A DNA stretch of 64,000 bases from Bifidobacterium pluvialisilvae. GTDB lineage: Bacteria; Actinomycetota; Actinomycetes; Actinomycetales; Bifidobacteriaceae. The stretch covers positions 62,001 to 126,000 of the forward strand of contig NZ_JAHBBI010000007.1 of NCBI RefSeq assembly GCF_019331695.1, read 5' to 3'. Positions 25,340 through 34,090 of the stretch are shown in pieces; positions within the stretch are counted from its first letter, which is position 1, and each line of letters opens with the position of its first letter. The position numbers and the translations under genes were made by a program. The notes under the pieces are model-generated. The model was not told the origin of the DNA. It searched no databases and saw only the letters and a program-made list of their open reading frames with translations.

Positions 25340-27232
25340 ATGTGTGGAATCGTAGGATATGCAGGAAACATCTCTACCGCGTGCGGCAAGCCCCTTGAGG
25401 TCTGTCTTCAGGGCCTGAAGCGCCTGGAATATCGTGGATATGATTCTGCCGGCGTGGCATTGACGGCACCCGGCATGGATCACGTCGCCGTCCGTAAGAA
25501 GGCGGGCCGCCTCTCCAACCTCATCGAGGACATCGAACGCAAGCCCATGCCGATGGCGACCGTCGGCATCGGTCACACCCGCTGGGCCACCAACGGCGTG
25601 CCGAGCGACGTGAACGCCCACCCGCACACGAGCATGGACGGCAAGGTCGCCATCATCCACAACGGCATCATCGAGAACGCCTCGCAGCTGCGTCTCGACC
25701 TGCAGGCCGAAGGCTATCGTTTCTCGTCGAACACCGATACGGAGGTGGCCGCCAAGCTGCTCGGCAAGATCGTCGACACCATCATCGCCGACGAAGGCAA
25801 GCCCGACCTGTTCCGTGCCGTGCGGCGTCTGGCACGCATGCTCAAGGGCGCGTTCACCATTCTGGCGACCGACTGCCGCCAGCCCGACATCATCGTCGGC
25901 GCCCGTCATGACTCCCCGCTGGTCGTCGGCCTCGGCGACGGCGAGAACTTCCTCGGCTCCGATGTGGCCGCGTTCGTGGCCTACACGAAGCGCGCGCTGG
26001 AGATCGACCAGGACCAGGCCGTCTGCGTCTCCGCCGACAAGGTCGTCGTCACCGACTTCAACGGCAACATCGTGGAGAACCCGAAGACCTACACCGTTGA
26101 CTGGGACGCCTCCGCCGCCGAGAAGGGCGGCTGGGACTCCTTCATGGACAAGGAGATCCACGAGGATCCGGCCGCCGTGCAGCGCACGCTGCTCGGTCGT
26201 TTCGACAAGAACGGCGACCTCAACCTCGACGAGGTCCACATCGACGAGCATGACTTCAAGGCCATCGACAAGATCATCGTCATCGCCTGCGGCACGGCAA
26301 GCTACGCCGGCCTGGTGGCCAAGTACGCCATCGAGCACTGGGTGCGCATCCCCGTGGAGGTGGAGCTCGCACACGAGTTCCGCTACCGCGACCCGATCCT
26401 CACGCCGCGCACGCTCGTCGTGGCCGTCTCACAGTCCGGCGAGACCATGGACACGCTCATGGCGCTGCGCCACGCCCGCGAGCAGGGTTCCAAGGTGCTG
26501 GCCATCTGCAACACACAGGGCGCCTCCATCCCGCGCGAATCCGACGCCGTGTTGTACACGCACGCCGGCCCCGAGGTGGCCGTGGCGTCCACGAAGGCGT
26601 TCGTCGCGCAGATCACCGCCGCCTACGTGCTGGGCCTGTATCTCGCGCAGATCAAGGGCACGATGTTCCGTGACGAGATTCACCAGATCCTCGGCAGTCT
26701 CAAGGACATGCCCCGCAAGATCCAGTGGGTGCTTGACACGCAGACCGAGACCATCCAGAAGGCCGCCGAAAGCATGGTGAACGCGAACTCGTTCCTGTTC
26801 CTCGGCCGTCACGTCGGCTACCCGGTGGCGCTTGAGGGCGCGCTGAAGCTCAAGGAGATCGCCTACACGTTCACCGAGGGATTTGCGGCCGGCGAGCTCA
26901 AGCACGGTCCCATTGCGCTCGTGGACGAGGGCGAGCCGGTGGTGTTCATCGTGCCGCCGGAACGCGGCCGCAACGTGCTGCACGCCAAGGTCATCTCCGG
27001 CATCGAGGAGGTCAAGGCCCGCGGCGCATACATCATCGCCGTCGCCGAGGAGGGCGACAAGGACGTGGAGAACTACGCCGACGTCGTGTTCTGGCGTCCG
27101 AAGTGCCCCACCCTGATGAGCCCGCTCGTGGACGTCGTGCCGCTGCAGCTGTTCGCCATGGACATGGCCAAGCTCAAGAACTACGACGTCGACAAGCCGC
27201 GTAATCTCGCCAAGTCCGTCACCGTCGAGTGA
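25340..27232 (+). CDS. glmS: Glutamine-fructose-6-phosphate aminotransferase (isomerizing)
   Basis: GlmS makes glucosamine-6-phosphate from fructose-6-phosphate and glutamine, the first step to UDP-GlcNAc and peptidoglycan. The protein starts MCGIVGYAG, so the nucleophile Cys is exposed after Met removal. The glutaminase domain has GHTRWATNG and HNGIIEN. Two SIS sugar-isomerase domains follow (ACGTASYAG; SQSGETMDT; EVAVASTKAF), and the end PRNLAKSVTVE is the conserved C-terminus. At 630 residues it is slightly longer than the common 600-610. The short distance from a TACACT box to the ATG suggests a leaderless transcript. No glmS ribozyme-like leader fits in this space. Confidence 0.96.
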   Translation: MCGIVGYAGNISTACGKPLEVCLQGLKRLEYRGYDSAGVALTAPGMDHVAVRKKAGRLSNLIEDIERKPMPMATVGIGHTRWATNGVPSDVNAHPHTSMDGKVAIIHNGIIENASQLRLDLQAEGYRFSSNTDTEVAAKLLGKIVDTIIADEGKPDLFRAVRRLARMLKGAFTILATDCRQPDIIVGARHDSPLVVGLGDGENFLGSDVAAFVAYTKRALEIDQDQAVCVSADKVVVTDFNGNIVENPKTYTVDWDASAAEKGGWDSFMDKEIHEDPAAVQRTLLGRFDKNGDLNLDEVHIDEHDFKAIDKIIVIACGTASYAGLVAKYAIEHWVRIPVEVELAHEFRYRDPILTPRTLVVAVSQSGETMDTLMALRHAREQGSKVLAICNTQGASIPRESDAVLYTHAGPEVAVASTKAFVAQITAAYVLGLYLAQIKGTMFRDEIHQILGSLKDMPRKIQWVLDTQTETIQKAAESMVNANSFLFLGRHVGYPVALEGALKLKEIAYTFTEGFAAGELKHGPIALVDEGEPVVFIVPPERGRNVLHAKVISGIEEVKARGAYIIAVAEEGDKDVENYADVVFWRPKCPTLMSPLVDVVPLQLFAMDMAKLKNYDVDKPRNLAKSVTVE

Positions 27233-27254
27233 TTGGCCGCAGCGTTGAGGCGTT

Positions 27255-27327
27255 ATCCGCATTTTCCTCGCGTAAGTCGTCGTAAAACGGTCCTGTTTTC
27301 GACGATTTCCCCGTGGAAAATGCGGAT
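27255..27327. repeat. Long double palindrome after glmS
   Basis: ATCCGCATTTTCC (27255-27267) pairs with GGAAAATGCGGAT (27315-27327). Inside, TCGTCG-AAAAC pairs with GTTTT-CGACGA around GGTCCT. It lies between glmS and the pseudouridine synthase gene and may terminate glmS transcription, though no T-run follows the outer stem. Confidence 0.65.
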
Positions 27328-27350
27328 TTCGAATATGTAGGGGAGTGATT

Positions 27351-28127
27351 ATGCCGCAACGCCGTCTGCAACAGCGTCATCTGCCGCAGCGTCATCGTTG
27401 GGTGACGGATGAGCCCGACATTCCGTTCGATTTCGACGTGCTGTACGAGGACGAACGCATCATCGTCGTCGACAAGCCGCATTTCCTGCCCACCACGCCA
27501 CGCGGCATGTGGTACCGTTCCACGGCGCTGATACGGTTGCGTGAACGATTGGGGGAGCCGCAGATCACTCCCGCGCATCGTCTGGACCGCGATACCGCCG
27601 GCGTGGTGGTGTTCGTACGCGAACCATCGGCGCGCGGCGCGTACCAGATGCTCTTCCAGGAGCATCGCGCCGTGAAGGTCTATGAATGCCTTGCTCCTGC
27701 GAGGCCCGTCAGCCGTCCGTGCTTCGGCACCATCGAACGGCTGGAGCCGCCGCGCGTGTTCCCGCTGCGGCGGCGTTCGCGCATCGTCAAGGACCGGGGA
27801 ATCCTGCAGGCGTACGAGGAGCCGGGCGCGGTGAACGCGGAGACCGTGGTGGAGCTGGGTGCCGGCGTGCAGGGCGCGGGCCGTCGTCGCTGCCCGGTAC
27901 GGGCATACGTGCTGCATCCACGCACCGGCAAGACGCATCAGCTGCGCGTGCACATGAACTCGCTCGGACTGCCCATCGTCGGCGACCCCATGTATCCGCG
28001 CGTCATCGACCGCGCCTACGACGACTTCTCCAACCCGCTGCGGCTCGTGGCGCGTTCGCTCGAATTCACGGACCCGTATACGGGGGAGCGCCGTCGTTTC
28101 GTCTCGCGCGTCATGCTGGATGCATGA
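27351..28127 (+). CDS. RluA-family pseudouridine synthase
   Basis: This 258-residue enzyme should convert a uridine in rRNA or tRNA to pseudouridine. The catalytic motif is in ITPAHRLDRDTAGVVVF, where the Asp after HRL is the nucleophile. KTHQLRVHMNSLGLPIVGDP is the second conserved block of the RluA family. DVLYEDERIIVVDKPHFLPT is the usual N-terminal strand and loop. There is no N-terminal S4 domain. ATG 27351 follows AGGGGAG by five bases, better than GTG 27345, which overlaps it. The target base cannot be predicted. Confidence 0.88.
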   Translation: MPQRRLQQRHLPQRHRWVTDEPDIPFDFDVLYEDERIIVVDKPHFLPTTPRGMWYRSTALIRLRERLGEPQITPAHRLDRDTAGVVVFVREPSARGAYQMLFQEHRAVKVYECLAPARPVSRPCFGTIERLEPPRVFPLRRRSRIVKDRGILQAYEEPGAVNAETVVELGAGVQGAGRRRCPVRAYVLHPRTGKTHQLRVHMNSLGLPIVGDPMYPRVIDRAYDDFSNPLRLVARSLEFTDPYTGERRRFVSRVMLDA

Positions 28128-28251
28128 ATAGGCGGAAAACTCTGGGCATAAAAAGTACTACGTTTGGGTTCAATGATATACTTTTTAACAGCGCGATAAT
28201 CGTGCGTGAAAGCGGTTTCCAAACCACTGAACATTCGACCGAAAGGTAATG

Positions 28252-29706
28252 ATGAGCGAAGCACAAGCCAATATCGGCGTTGTAGGTCTTGCCGCGATGG
28301 GAGCGAGCCTGGCTCGCAATCTGGCGCACAAGGGCAATACGGTCGCCGTCTACAACCGTCACTACTCCCGCACCGAGACGCTGATCGACAAGCACGGCGA
28401 CGAGGGCAAGTTCGTTCCGGCGAAGACGCTGGAGGAGTTCGTCGCAGCCCTGACCAAGCCGCGTACGGCCATCATCATGGTCAAGGCGGGCGAGCCCACC
28501 GACGAGATGATCAACGCGCTCGCCGACCTCATGGAGCCAGGCGACATCATCGTCGACTGCGGCAACGCCTACTACAAGGACACCATGCGCCGCGAGAAGG
28601 CCATCCGCGCCCGCGGGCTGCACTTCGTCGGCTGCGGTGTCTCCGGCGGCGAGGAGGGCGCCCTCAAGGGACCGTCCATGATGCCCGGCGGCACCAAGGA
28701 GTCCTGGAAGACCCTCGGCCCGATTCTCGAAAGCATCTCCGCCAAGGCGGAGGGCGAGCCGTGCGTCACGCACATCGGCTCCGACGGCGCCGGTCACTTC
28801 GTCAAGATGGTGCACAACGGCATCGAATACTCCGACATGCAGCTCATCGCCGAAAGCTACGACCTCATGCGTCGCGGCCTGGGCATGAAGCCCGCCGAAA
28901 TCGGCGACCTGTTCGAGGAGTGGAACAAGACCGAGCTGAACTCCTACCTCATCGAGATCACCGCCGAGGTGTTCCACCACGTGGACAAGAAGACCGGCAA
29001 GCCGTTCATCGACGTGGTGCTTGACCACGCCGGCATGAAGGGCACCGGCACCTGGACCGTGCAGACCGCCCTGTCGCTGGGCGTGCCGGTGACGGGCATC
29101 GCCGAGGCCGTGTTCGCCCGTGGCCTGTCCTCCCAGACCGAGCTGCGTGCCGAGGCCGCCAAGCAGGGTCTTGAGGGCCCGACCGATCCGGTGCCGATGC
29201 CGCTCGAGGAGCGCCAGGCGTTCATCAACGACATCCGCGAGGCGCTGTATGCGTCCAAGATCGTGGCCTACGCGCAGGGCTTCAACGAGATTTCCGAGGC
29301 CGCCAAGGAGTACAACTGGGACATCGACCTCGCCGCCGTGGCCCGCATCTGGCGTGGCGGCTGCATCATCCGCGCCCAGTTCCTCAACCGCATTTCCGAG
29401 GCGTTCGAGTCCGGCGAGGCCAACGTGTCGCTGCTGTTCGCCCCGTACTTCAAGGACGCCGTCGAGACCGTGCAGCGTTCGTGGCGCCGCGTGATCTCCC
29501 GCGCCATCAGCTTCGGCATCCCGATGCCGGTGTTCTCCAGCTCGCTGGCCTACTATGACGGCCTGCGTTCCAAGCGTCTGCCCGCCGCCCTGATTCAGGG
29601 CCAGCGCGACCTCTTCGGCGCCCACACCTACCAGCGCGTCGACGAGCCCGGCGTCTTCCACACGCTGTGGACGGAGCCGGGGCAGGAGGAAATCAAGCAG
29701 GCTTGA
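28252..29706 (+). CDS. gnd: 6-phosphogluconate dehydrogenase, decarboxylating
   Basis: This 484-residue enzyme oxidises 6-phosphogluconate to ribulose-5-phosphate, CO2 and NADPH. The N-terminal Rossmann fold shows VVGLAAMGASLARNLAHKGN and, further on, YNRHYSRTE. The active-site stretch GCGVSGGEEGALKGPSMMPG, HFVKMVHNGIEYSDMQLIAE and the C-terminal RDLFGAHTYQRVD are diagnostic. Length matches the homodimeric long-chain type. ATG 28252 is preferred to 28249 because AAAGG then has normal spacing. It belongs with pgl, opcA and zwf on the opposite strand. The last codons and stop form the left arm of a perfect palindrome that is repeated downstream. Confidence 0.95.
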   Translation: MSEAQANIGVVGLAAMGASLARNLAHKGNTVAVYNRHYSRTETLIDKHGDEGKFVPAKTLEEFVAALTKPRTAIIMVKAGEPTDEMINALADLMEPGDIIVDCGNAYYKDTMRREKAIRARGLHFVGCGVSGGEEGALKGPSMMPGGTKESWKTLGPILESISAKAEGEPCVTHIGSDGAGHFVKMVHNGIEYSDMQLIAESYDLMRRGLGMKPAEIGDLFEEWNKTELNSYLIEITAEVFHHVDKKTGKPFIDVVLDHAGMKGTGTWTVQTALSLGVPVTGIAEAVFARGLSSQTELRAEAAKQGLEGPTDPVPMPLEERQAFINDIREALYASKIVAYAQGFNEISEAAKEYNWDIDLAAVARIWRGGCIIRAQFLNRISEAFESGEANVSLLFAPYFKDAVETVQRSWRRVISRAISFGIPMPVFSSSLAYYDGLRSKRLPAALIQGQRDLFGAHTYQRVDEPGVFHTLWTEPGQEEIKQA

Positions 29707-30080
29707 TTTCCTCCTGCTGGTGGACAGTCCTGTGGACTGTCCACCAGGCTCCGTGCGGAGGGATTTTCGTAGGAAATCACTCCGCCAGCAAACTGCGCCC
29801 TTCCGAATCATCGGGAGGGCGTCTCTAATTGCAGGACCCGAGCCGGGTCAGGAAGAGATCAAGCAGTCTTGATCTCTTCCTGACAGGCGACGGTCCTGTG
29901 GACTGTCGCCTAGGTTCGGTGCGGAGGAGTTTTCCTACGAAAACTCCGTAGCCAGCAAACAGCGGCCTCCCGAATCATCGGGAGGCCGTCCTTAATTGCG
30001 GGACCCGAGCCGGGGCAGGAGGAAATCAAGCAGGCTTGATTTCCTCCTGCTGGTGGACAGTCCTGTGGACTGTCCACCGG
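29674..30080 (+). repeat. Tandem hairpin array carrying copies of the gnd 3' end
   Basis: A unit of 166-167 bp starts inside gnd at 29674 and repeats at 29840 and 30007 (the last truncated). Each full unit has four hairpins: P1 spanning the stop codon (29683-29716, 29849-29882, 30016-30049), P2 with the core GGACAGTC/GACTGTCC in copy 1 (29717-29747, 29885-29911), P3 beginning CGGAG, and P4 with CCGA-ATCA-TCGG. Copies 1 and 2 differ by paired substitutions that keep the stems. Copy 3 of P1 is identical to copy 1. No gene is present in this stretch. Confidence 0.92.
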
Positions 30081-30085
30081 AGCTG

Positions 30086-30123
30086 AAAAGGTGGGCCCAT
30101 CCAATCGGATGAACCCACCTTTT
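30086..30123 (+). terminator. Terminator after the gnd array
   Basis: AAAAGGTGGG (30086-30095) pairs with CCCACCTTTT (30114-30123), with an inner ATCC/GGAT stem around AATC. The A-run and T-run allow it to act from either side. Confidence 0.85.
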
Positions 30124-30162
30124 CGCATACAAACGGTCCCAAACCCCCGTTCCCCGCAATCT

Positions 30163-30213
30163 GTGGTGCTTTAGTGCCGTTTTTCGGCGAAAAAATGACC
30201 GAAAGGCACCGTA
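30163..30213. repeat. Dispersed palindrome, GGTGCC family, copy 4
   Basis: GTGGTGCTTTAGTGCCGTTTT faces AAAAATGACCGAAAGGCACC, with several mismatches. Upstream ACGGTCCCAAACCCCCG matches the flank of copy 2, and downstream CACGGATTCCG matches copy 1. It lies beside the pgl stop codon. Confidence 0.7.
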
Positions 30214-30244
30214 AGTCACGGATTCCGGAGGATGTCGCCGCCCG

Positions 30245-31039
30245 TCACAGGTTTGCGGCGGCATCCTTGTCCAGCAGCCACAGCGTCTCTTTGGCGCCAC
30301 CGGCGAAGGAGCTCGGCACGTGCGGGTTGTTGTAGCCGGCCAGCGCCTTGCCCACGGCCTCGGCCTTGCGCGGCGTGGAGGCGAACACCCATACGCGGCG
30401 GCAGTGGCGGATGAACGGCACGGTGAGACTGATGCGCATCGGCGGCAGCTTGGGGGAGTCGGTGATGCCGATCACGCGGGTCTTCTTATCGTGGTTGCGC
30501 AGCGCCGGATGGTTGGGGAACAGCGAAGCGAAATGACCGTCCGGCCCCACGCCGAACAGGGCGATGTCGAACGCCTGCTTCTTGCCCAGCGCCTTGACGA
30601 TCTCATGCTCGTATTCCTTGGCGGCCTTGTTGACGACGTCGTAGTTCTCCTCGTCGGTGGCCTTGTCGCGTTCTTCGTCGGAACGGGTGTCAGCCGGCAT
30701 CTCGTGAATGTGCGATTCGGGCATCCGTCCGTCCTCCACCAGTTTGCCGAACCATGCCTCGCGCGCCTGCAGCGCGTTGCGGTCGGGGTTATCGGCGGGG
30801 ACGAACCGTTCGTCACCCCACCACAGGTGCACACGACTCCAGTCCACGGCGTCAGCCAGCGGGCTTGCGGCCACGGTGCGCAGCATGGCGATGCCGTCGG
30901 TGCCACCGGTCAGGGCCACGTCCACGCGCTGACGCTTGGCCAGGCGGTCGGAGATTTTGAGCAGGAATCGCGACGCCAGTGCCTCGCGCAGTACGTCGGC
31001 GGTCGGGTAGATGATGACTTTCCTGTCGATCATTGCCAT
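30245..31039 (-). CDS. pgl: 6-phosphogluconolactonase
   Basis: This 264-residue enzyme hydrolyses 6-phosphogluconolactone, the step between Zwf and Gnd. It belongs to the DevB/Pgl fold related to NagB: ALTGGTDGIAMLRTV near residue 42, VHLWWGDERFVP near residue 70, and FGVGPDGHFASLFPNHPAL are the characteristic blocks. The acidic insert RSDEERDKATDEENYD is longer than usual. ATG 31039 follows GGAGA. It lies 250 bp downstream of opcA on the same strand, a gap large enough for its own promoter. Confidence 0.94.
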   Translation of the reverse strand: MAMIDRKVIIYPTADVLREALASRFLLKISDRLAKRQRVDVALTGGTDGIAMLRTVAASPLADAVDWSRVHLWWGDERFVPADNPDRNALQAREAWFGKLVEDGRMPESHIHEMPADTRSDEERDKATDEENYDVVNKAAKEYEHEIVKALGKKQAFDIALFGVGPDGHFASLFPNHPALRNHDKKTRVIGITDSPKLPPMRISLTVPFIRHCRRVWVFASTPRKAEAVGKALAGYNNPHVPSSFAGGAKETLWLLDKDAAANL

Positions 31040-31172
31040 GATGTCTCCTCTATATACATACGATGCCGCGTAATCGTTCCTTGCTTATGCATCCTGCCGC
31101 GGCATATTCGATATCGTTGTCAGATTAGCGCGTAATCGTTGCGCATGATGCCGTGGTTCCGGTTCCGTGACA

Positions 31173-31192
31173 TGACGTCCACGTGGATGTCA
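31173..31192. promoter_or_regulatory. Imperfect 20-bp palindrome between opcA and pgl
   Basis: TGACGTCCACGTGGATGTCA is symmetrical except for one pair. It sits about 135 bp upstream of pgl. Around it, GCGTAATCGTT occurs twice, near 31070 and 31128. A regulator site is possible but no protein can be assigned. Confidence 0.35.
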
Positions 31193-31289
31193 CATGGATT
31201 TCAGATGGGGAGGATTCTTCGACTCCGGGCTGCGCCCTCCGCTCGGGATGGCAGTGGAAGGGCGCAGCGGACGACGCGTCGAATATGCG

Positions 31290-32225
31290 CTATTCGTGTT
31301 CGATGAGGGGCCAGCCGTGTTCGATGACCTCGGCGTAGATCTCGTCGGGGTCGAGTCGGCGCAGCTCTTCGCTCAGGCAGTCGCCGAGTGTACGAATCGG
31401 CACGGTCACGTTCTGCGGCGACTGGCCGGGCTGTGAGATGACGGCCGCGTCCTCGGCGGCACGTTCAATGCTCAGCACGCCGTCCTCGCGCGTGAAGTAC
31501 ACGCCGGAGATGGCGGTCAGGTCGTCGGAGCGTTCTACGGTGACGGGCACGTTCGGCAGGCTCCATGCCAGCCAGGAGGCCAGCAGTTCGAGCGGCAGGT
31601 CGTGCGTCGGGCCGGTGAGTTTCACCGATGTGATGGGCAGGTGCGGCGGCTGGTCGAGCATGGAGACCAGCAGGGCCCGCCAGATGGTGAGCCTGGTCCA
31701 TGACATGTCGACGTCCTGCGGACTGTAGTGGGCGCGCAGCGCGATGAACGCGGCCTCGGGATTCGGGGCACGCAATGCGTCGGTGATACGACTGCGGGCC
31801 ATGCGTCCGATGGCGTTGACGGAGGGGTTTTCCGGCGCTTTGGTGGGCCACCAGGCCACGACCGGGGCATCGGGCACGAGCAGCGGGATGACGAGGGTGT
31901 CGAGATGACGGATGAGCTCGTCGGCCGGCTTGAGCACGATGATTTCGCCGGCACCGGCGTCCGCGCCGAAACGAATCTGCGCGTCGAGCGTGGAGCCTTC
32001 CTCGGCGTCGGCCGGACGGGCGTGCTTGACGATTACAATCACGCGGCAGGGGTGCTCGCGGCTGGCGGCGTTGGCCGTCTCCAGCGAGTTCTCCAGCTCT
32101 TCGGTGTATGTCTCCACGAGCAACGTGAGCACGCGGCTCTGCGCGGCCTCGCCGCGCTCCTCGTGCAGTTCCTCGATCTTGCGGGAGATGGCCGAGGTGG
32201 TGGTGTTGGGCAGGTCGAAAATCAT
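31290..32225 (-). CDS. opcA: Glucose-6-phosphate dehydrogenase assembly protein OpcA
   Basis: This 311-residue protein activates Zwf in actinobacteria and cyanobacteria. The N-terminal IFDLPNTTTSAISRKIEELHE and VLTLLV, then HPCRVIVIV, VVAWWPTKAPENP and SWTRLTIWRALL are the typical OpcA blocks. The start codon overlaps the zwf stop (ATGA), so the two are translationally coupled. GGAGG precedes ATG 32225. A longer reading to 32237 would extend into zwf without a better ribosome site. The partnership with zwf is the strongest evidence. Confidence 0.93.
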   Translation of the reverse strand: MIFDLPNTTTSAISRKIEELHEERGEAAQSRVLTLLVETYTEELENSLETANAASREHPCRVIVIVKHARPADAEEGSTLDAQIRFGADAGAGEIIVLKPADELIRHLDTLVIPLLVPDAPVVAWWPTKAPENPSVNAIGRMARSRITDALRAPNPEAAFIALRAHYSPQDVDMSWTRLTIWRALLVSMLDQPPHLPITSVKLTGPTHDLPLELLASWLAWSLPNVPVTVERSDDLTAISGVYFTREDGVLSIERAAEDAAVISQPGQSPQNVTVPIRTLGDCLSEELRRLDPDEIYAEVIEHGWPLIEHE

Positions 32226-33769
32226 GGCATCCTCCAATGGTGTCCGTCGCGGGCAAGCATGTCGTCGGCTTCCTTCGGCCCCCAGGTGCCGGCACGGTAG
32301 GGGGCGGGCTGGCCGAGCGTGCTCCAGAACTCCTCGATGGGGTCGAGGATCTTCCAGGAGAGTTCGACCTCCTTGGTGGTCGGGAACAGTGGCGGGTCGC
32401 CGAGCAGCACGTCGAGGATTAGTCGCTCGTACGCCTCGGGGGAGGACTCGGTGAAGGAGCTGCCGTAGCTGAAGTCCATGCTCACGTCACGGACCTCCAT
32501 GGCGGTGCCCGGCACCTTCGCGCCGAAGCGCAGGGTCACACCCTCGTCGGGCTGCACGCGAATGACCACGGCGTTGGCGCCGAGCTCGCGGGTGGCGGTG
32601 GTCTCGAACGGCAGGTGCGGGGCGCGCTTGAACTGCACGGCGATCTCGGTCACGCGCTTGCCCAGGCGCTTGCCGGTACGCAGGTAGAACGGCACTCCGG
32701 CCCAGCGGCGGGTGTCGACGTCGAGGCGGATGGCCGCGTAGGTCTCCGTGGTGGAGTCGGGGCTGATGCCATGCTCGTCGAGGTAGCCGATGACCTTTTC
32801 GGAGCCCTGCCAGCCTTCGGCGTACTGGCCGCGGGCGGTGTGCAGGGAGAGGTCCTTCGGCAGGTGCACGGCGGAGAGCACCTTGGTCTTTTCGGCGCGC
32901 AGGTCGCTGGCGGCGAACGACACCGGCTCCTCCATGGCGGTAAGGGCCATGAGCTGCAGCAGGTGGTTCTGAATCACGTCGCGCGCCGCGCCGATGCCGT
33001 CGTAGTAGCCGGCGCGTCCGCCGATGCCGAGGTCCTCGGCCATGGTGATCTGCACGTGGCTCACGTAGTTGGCGTTCCAGACCGGCTCGAACATCATGTT
33101 GGCGAAGCGCAGGGCCAGCAGGTTCTGCACGGTCTCCTTGCCGAGGTAGTGGTCGATGCGGAACACCGATTCGGGGCTGAACACCTCGCCGACCACGCGG
33201 GCGAGCTCCTTGGCGCTTTCGAGGTCGTGGCCGAACGGCTTCTCGATGATTACGCGGCGCCATGCGCCTTCGGTGGAGTGGGAGAGCCCGGATGCGGCCA
33301 GCTGCTTGGAGACGACCGGGAAGTCGCGCGGCGGCACGGCCATGTAGAACGCGTGGTTGCCTCGCGTGCCGCGGTCACGGTCGAGCTCGGAGACGGTGTC
33401 GCTGAGGCGGGTGAACGCCTCGGAGTCGTGGAACTCGCCCTGCACGAAGCGGATGGATTCGCGCAGATGGCCCCAGGTGTTCTCGTTGAACGGGGTGCGG
33501 CAGTGGGCGCGCACCTGTTCCTCGGCGTAGTTGGCGAATTCTTCGTTGCTCCACGGGCGGCGGCCGAAGCCGACCAGGCCGAATCCGGCGGGCAGCAGTC
33601 CACGGTTGGCGAGGTCGTAGACGGCGGGCAGCAGCTTGCGTTTCGCGAGATCGCCGGTGACGCCGAAGATCACCAGCGAGCATGGTCCGGCGACGCGTGG
33701 CAGGCGCAGGTCGCGCGAATCACGCAACGGATTGGAATACGCTGCCGTATTCCCCACAGTATTCCCCAT
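32222..33769 (-). CDS. zwf: Glucose-6-phosphate 1-dehydrogenase
   Basis: This 515-residue enzyme makes 6-phosphogluconolactone and reduced NAD(P) from glucose-6-phosphate. CSLVIFGVTGDLAKRKLLPA is the coenzyme-binding loop. FRIDHYLGKETVQNLLALRF is the substrate-binding and active-site signature with the catalytic histidine region. FYLRTGKRL is also conserved. AAAGGAG lies seven bases before ATG 33769. It heads the zwf-opcA unit with pgl further downstream. A perfect palindrome GGTAAGCGCTTACC about 150 bp upstream suggests LacI-family control linked to carbon supply. Confidence 0.96.
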   Translation of the reverse strand: MGNTVGNTAAYSNPLRDSRDLRLPRVAGPCSLVIFGVTGDLAKRKLLPAVYDLANRGLLPAGFGLVGFGRRPWSNEEFANYAEEQVRAHCRTPFNENTWGHLRESIRFVQGEFHDSEAFTRLSDTVSELDRDRGTRGNHAFYMAVPPRDFPVVSKQLAASGLSHSTEGAWRRVIIEKPFGHDLESAKELARVVGEVFSPESVFRIDHYLGKETVQNLLALRFANMMFEPVWNANYVSHVQITMAEDLGIGGRAGYYDGIGAARDVIQNHLLQLMALTAMEEPVSFAASDLRAEKTKVLSAVHLPKDLSLHTARGQYAEGWQGSEKVIGYLDEHGISPDSTTETYAAIRLDVDTRRWAGVPFYLRTGKRLGKRVTEIAVQFKRAPHLPFETTATRELGANAVVIRVQPDEGVTLRFGAKVPGTAMEVRDVSMDFSYGSSFTESSPEAYERLILDVLLGDPPLFPTTKEVELSWKILDPIEEFWSTLGQPAPYRAGTWGPKEADDMLARDGHHWRMP

Positions 33770-33920
33770 GTGCAGCTCCTTTGGTGTTGATAGTGCGCAT
33801 CAGTCTACAGATACGATATCGGTTTGCGTCATCCCTTGCCCGCGTTTTCCTGAAAGGAAAACTTATGACGGGTTATCGGATTCGATGGGTTGTCGTCGTC
33901 CGTCCTGTCACGGCCATTGT

Positions 33921-33934
33921 GGTAAGCGCTTACC
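33921..33934. promoter_or_regulatory. Perfect 14-bp LacI-type operator upstream of zwf
   Basis: GGTAAGCGCTTACC is fully symmetrical with the central CG pair typical of LacI-family operators. It lies 152 bp from the zwf start. In bifidobacteria the AraQ/MalR1 regulators control central carbon genes through similar sites, as I recall, so one of these is a candidate. The rest of the 320-bp gap shows no gene. Confidence 0.5.
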
Positions 33935-34048
33935 GTTTTCTTTCATCATAGAGTCCGACGATATGGATGGCAAGCCGATGACGGTGTGATGTGTGGATTG
34001 CGGATTATGGATGTGAAGAGGACTTCCCCTTGGTCCGCTGTCGCGGAT

Positions 34049-34071
34049 GGCTCCCCTCGAGGAGGGGAGCC
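34049..34071 (-). terminator. Hairpin after panD
   Basis: GGCTCCCCTC pairs with GAGGGGAGCC around three bases. It lies 20 bp past the panD stop. No T-run. Same family as the hairpins at 34509 and 42600. Confidence 0.5.
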
Positions 34072-34090
34072 AGGGGGATTGCACGGGGTC

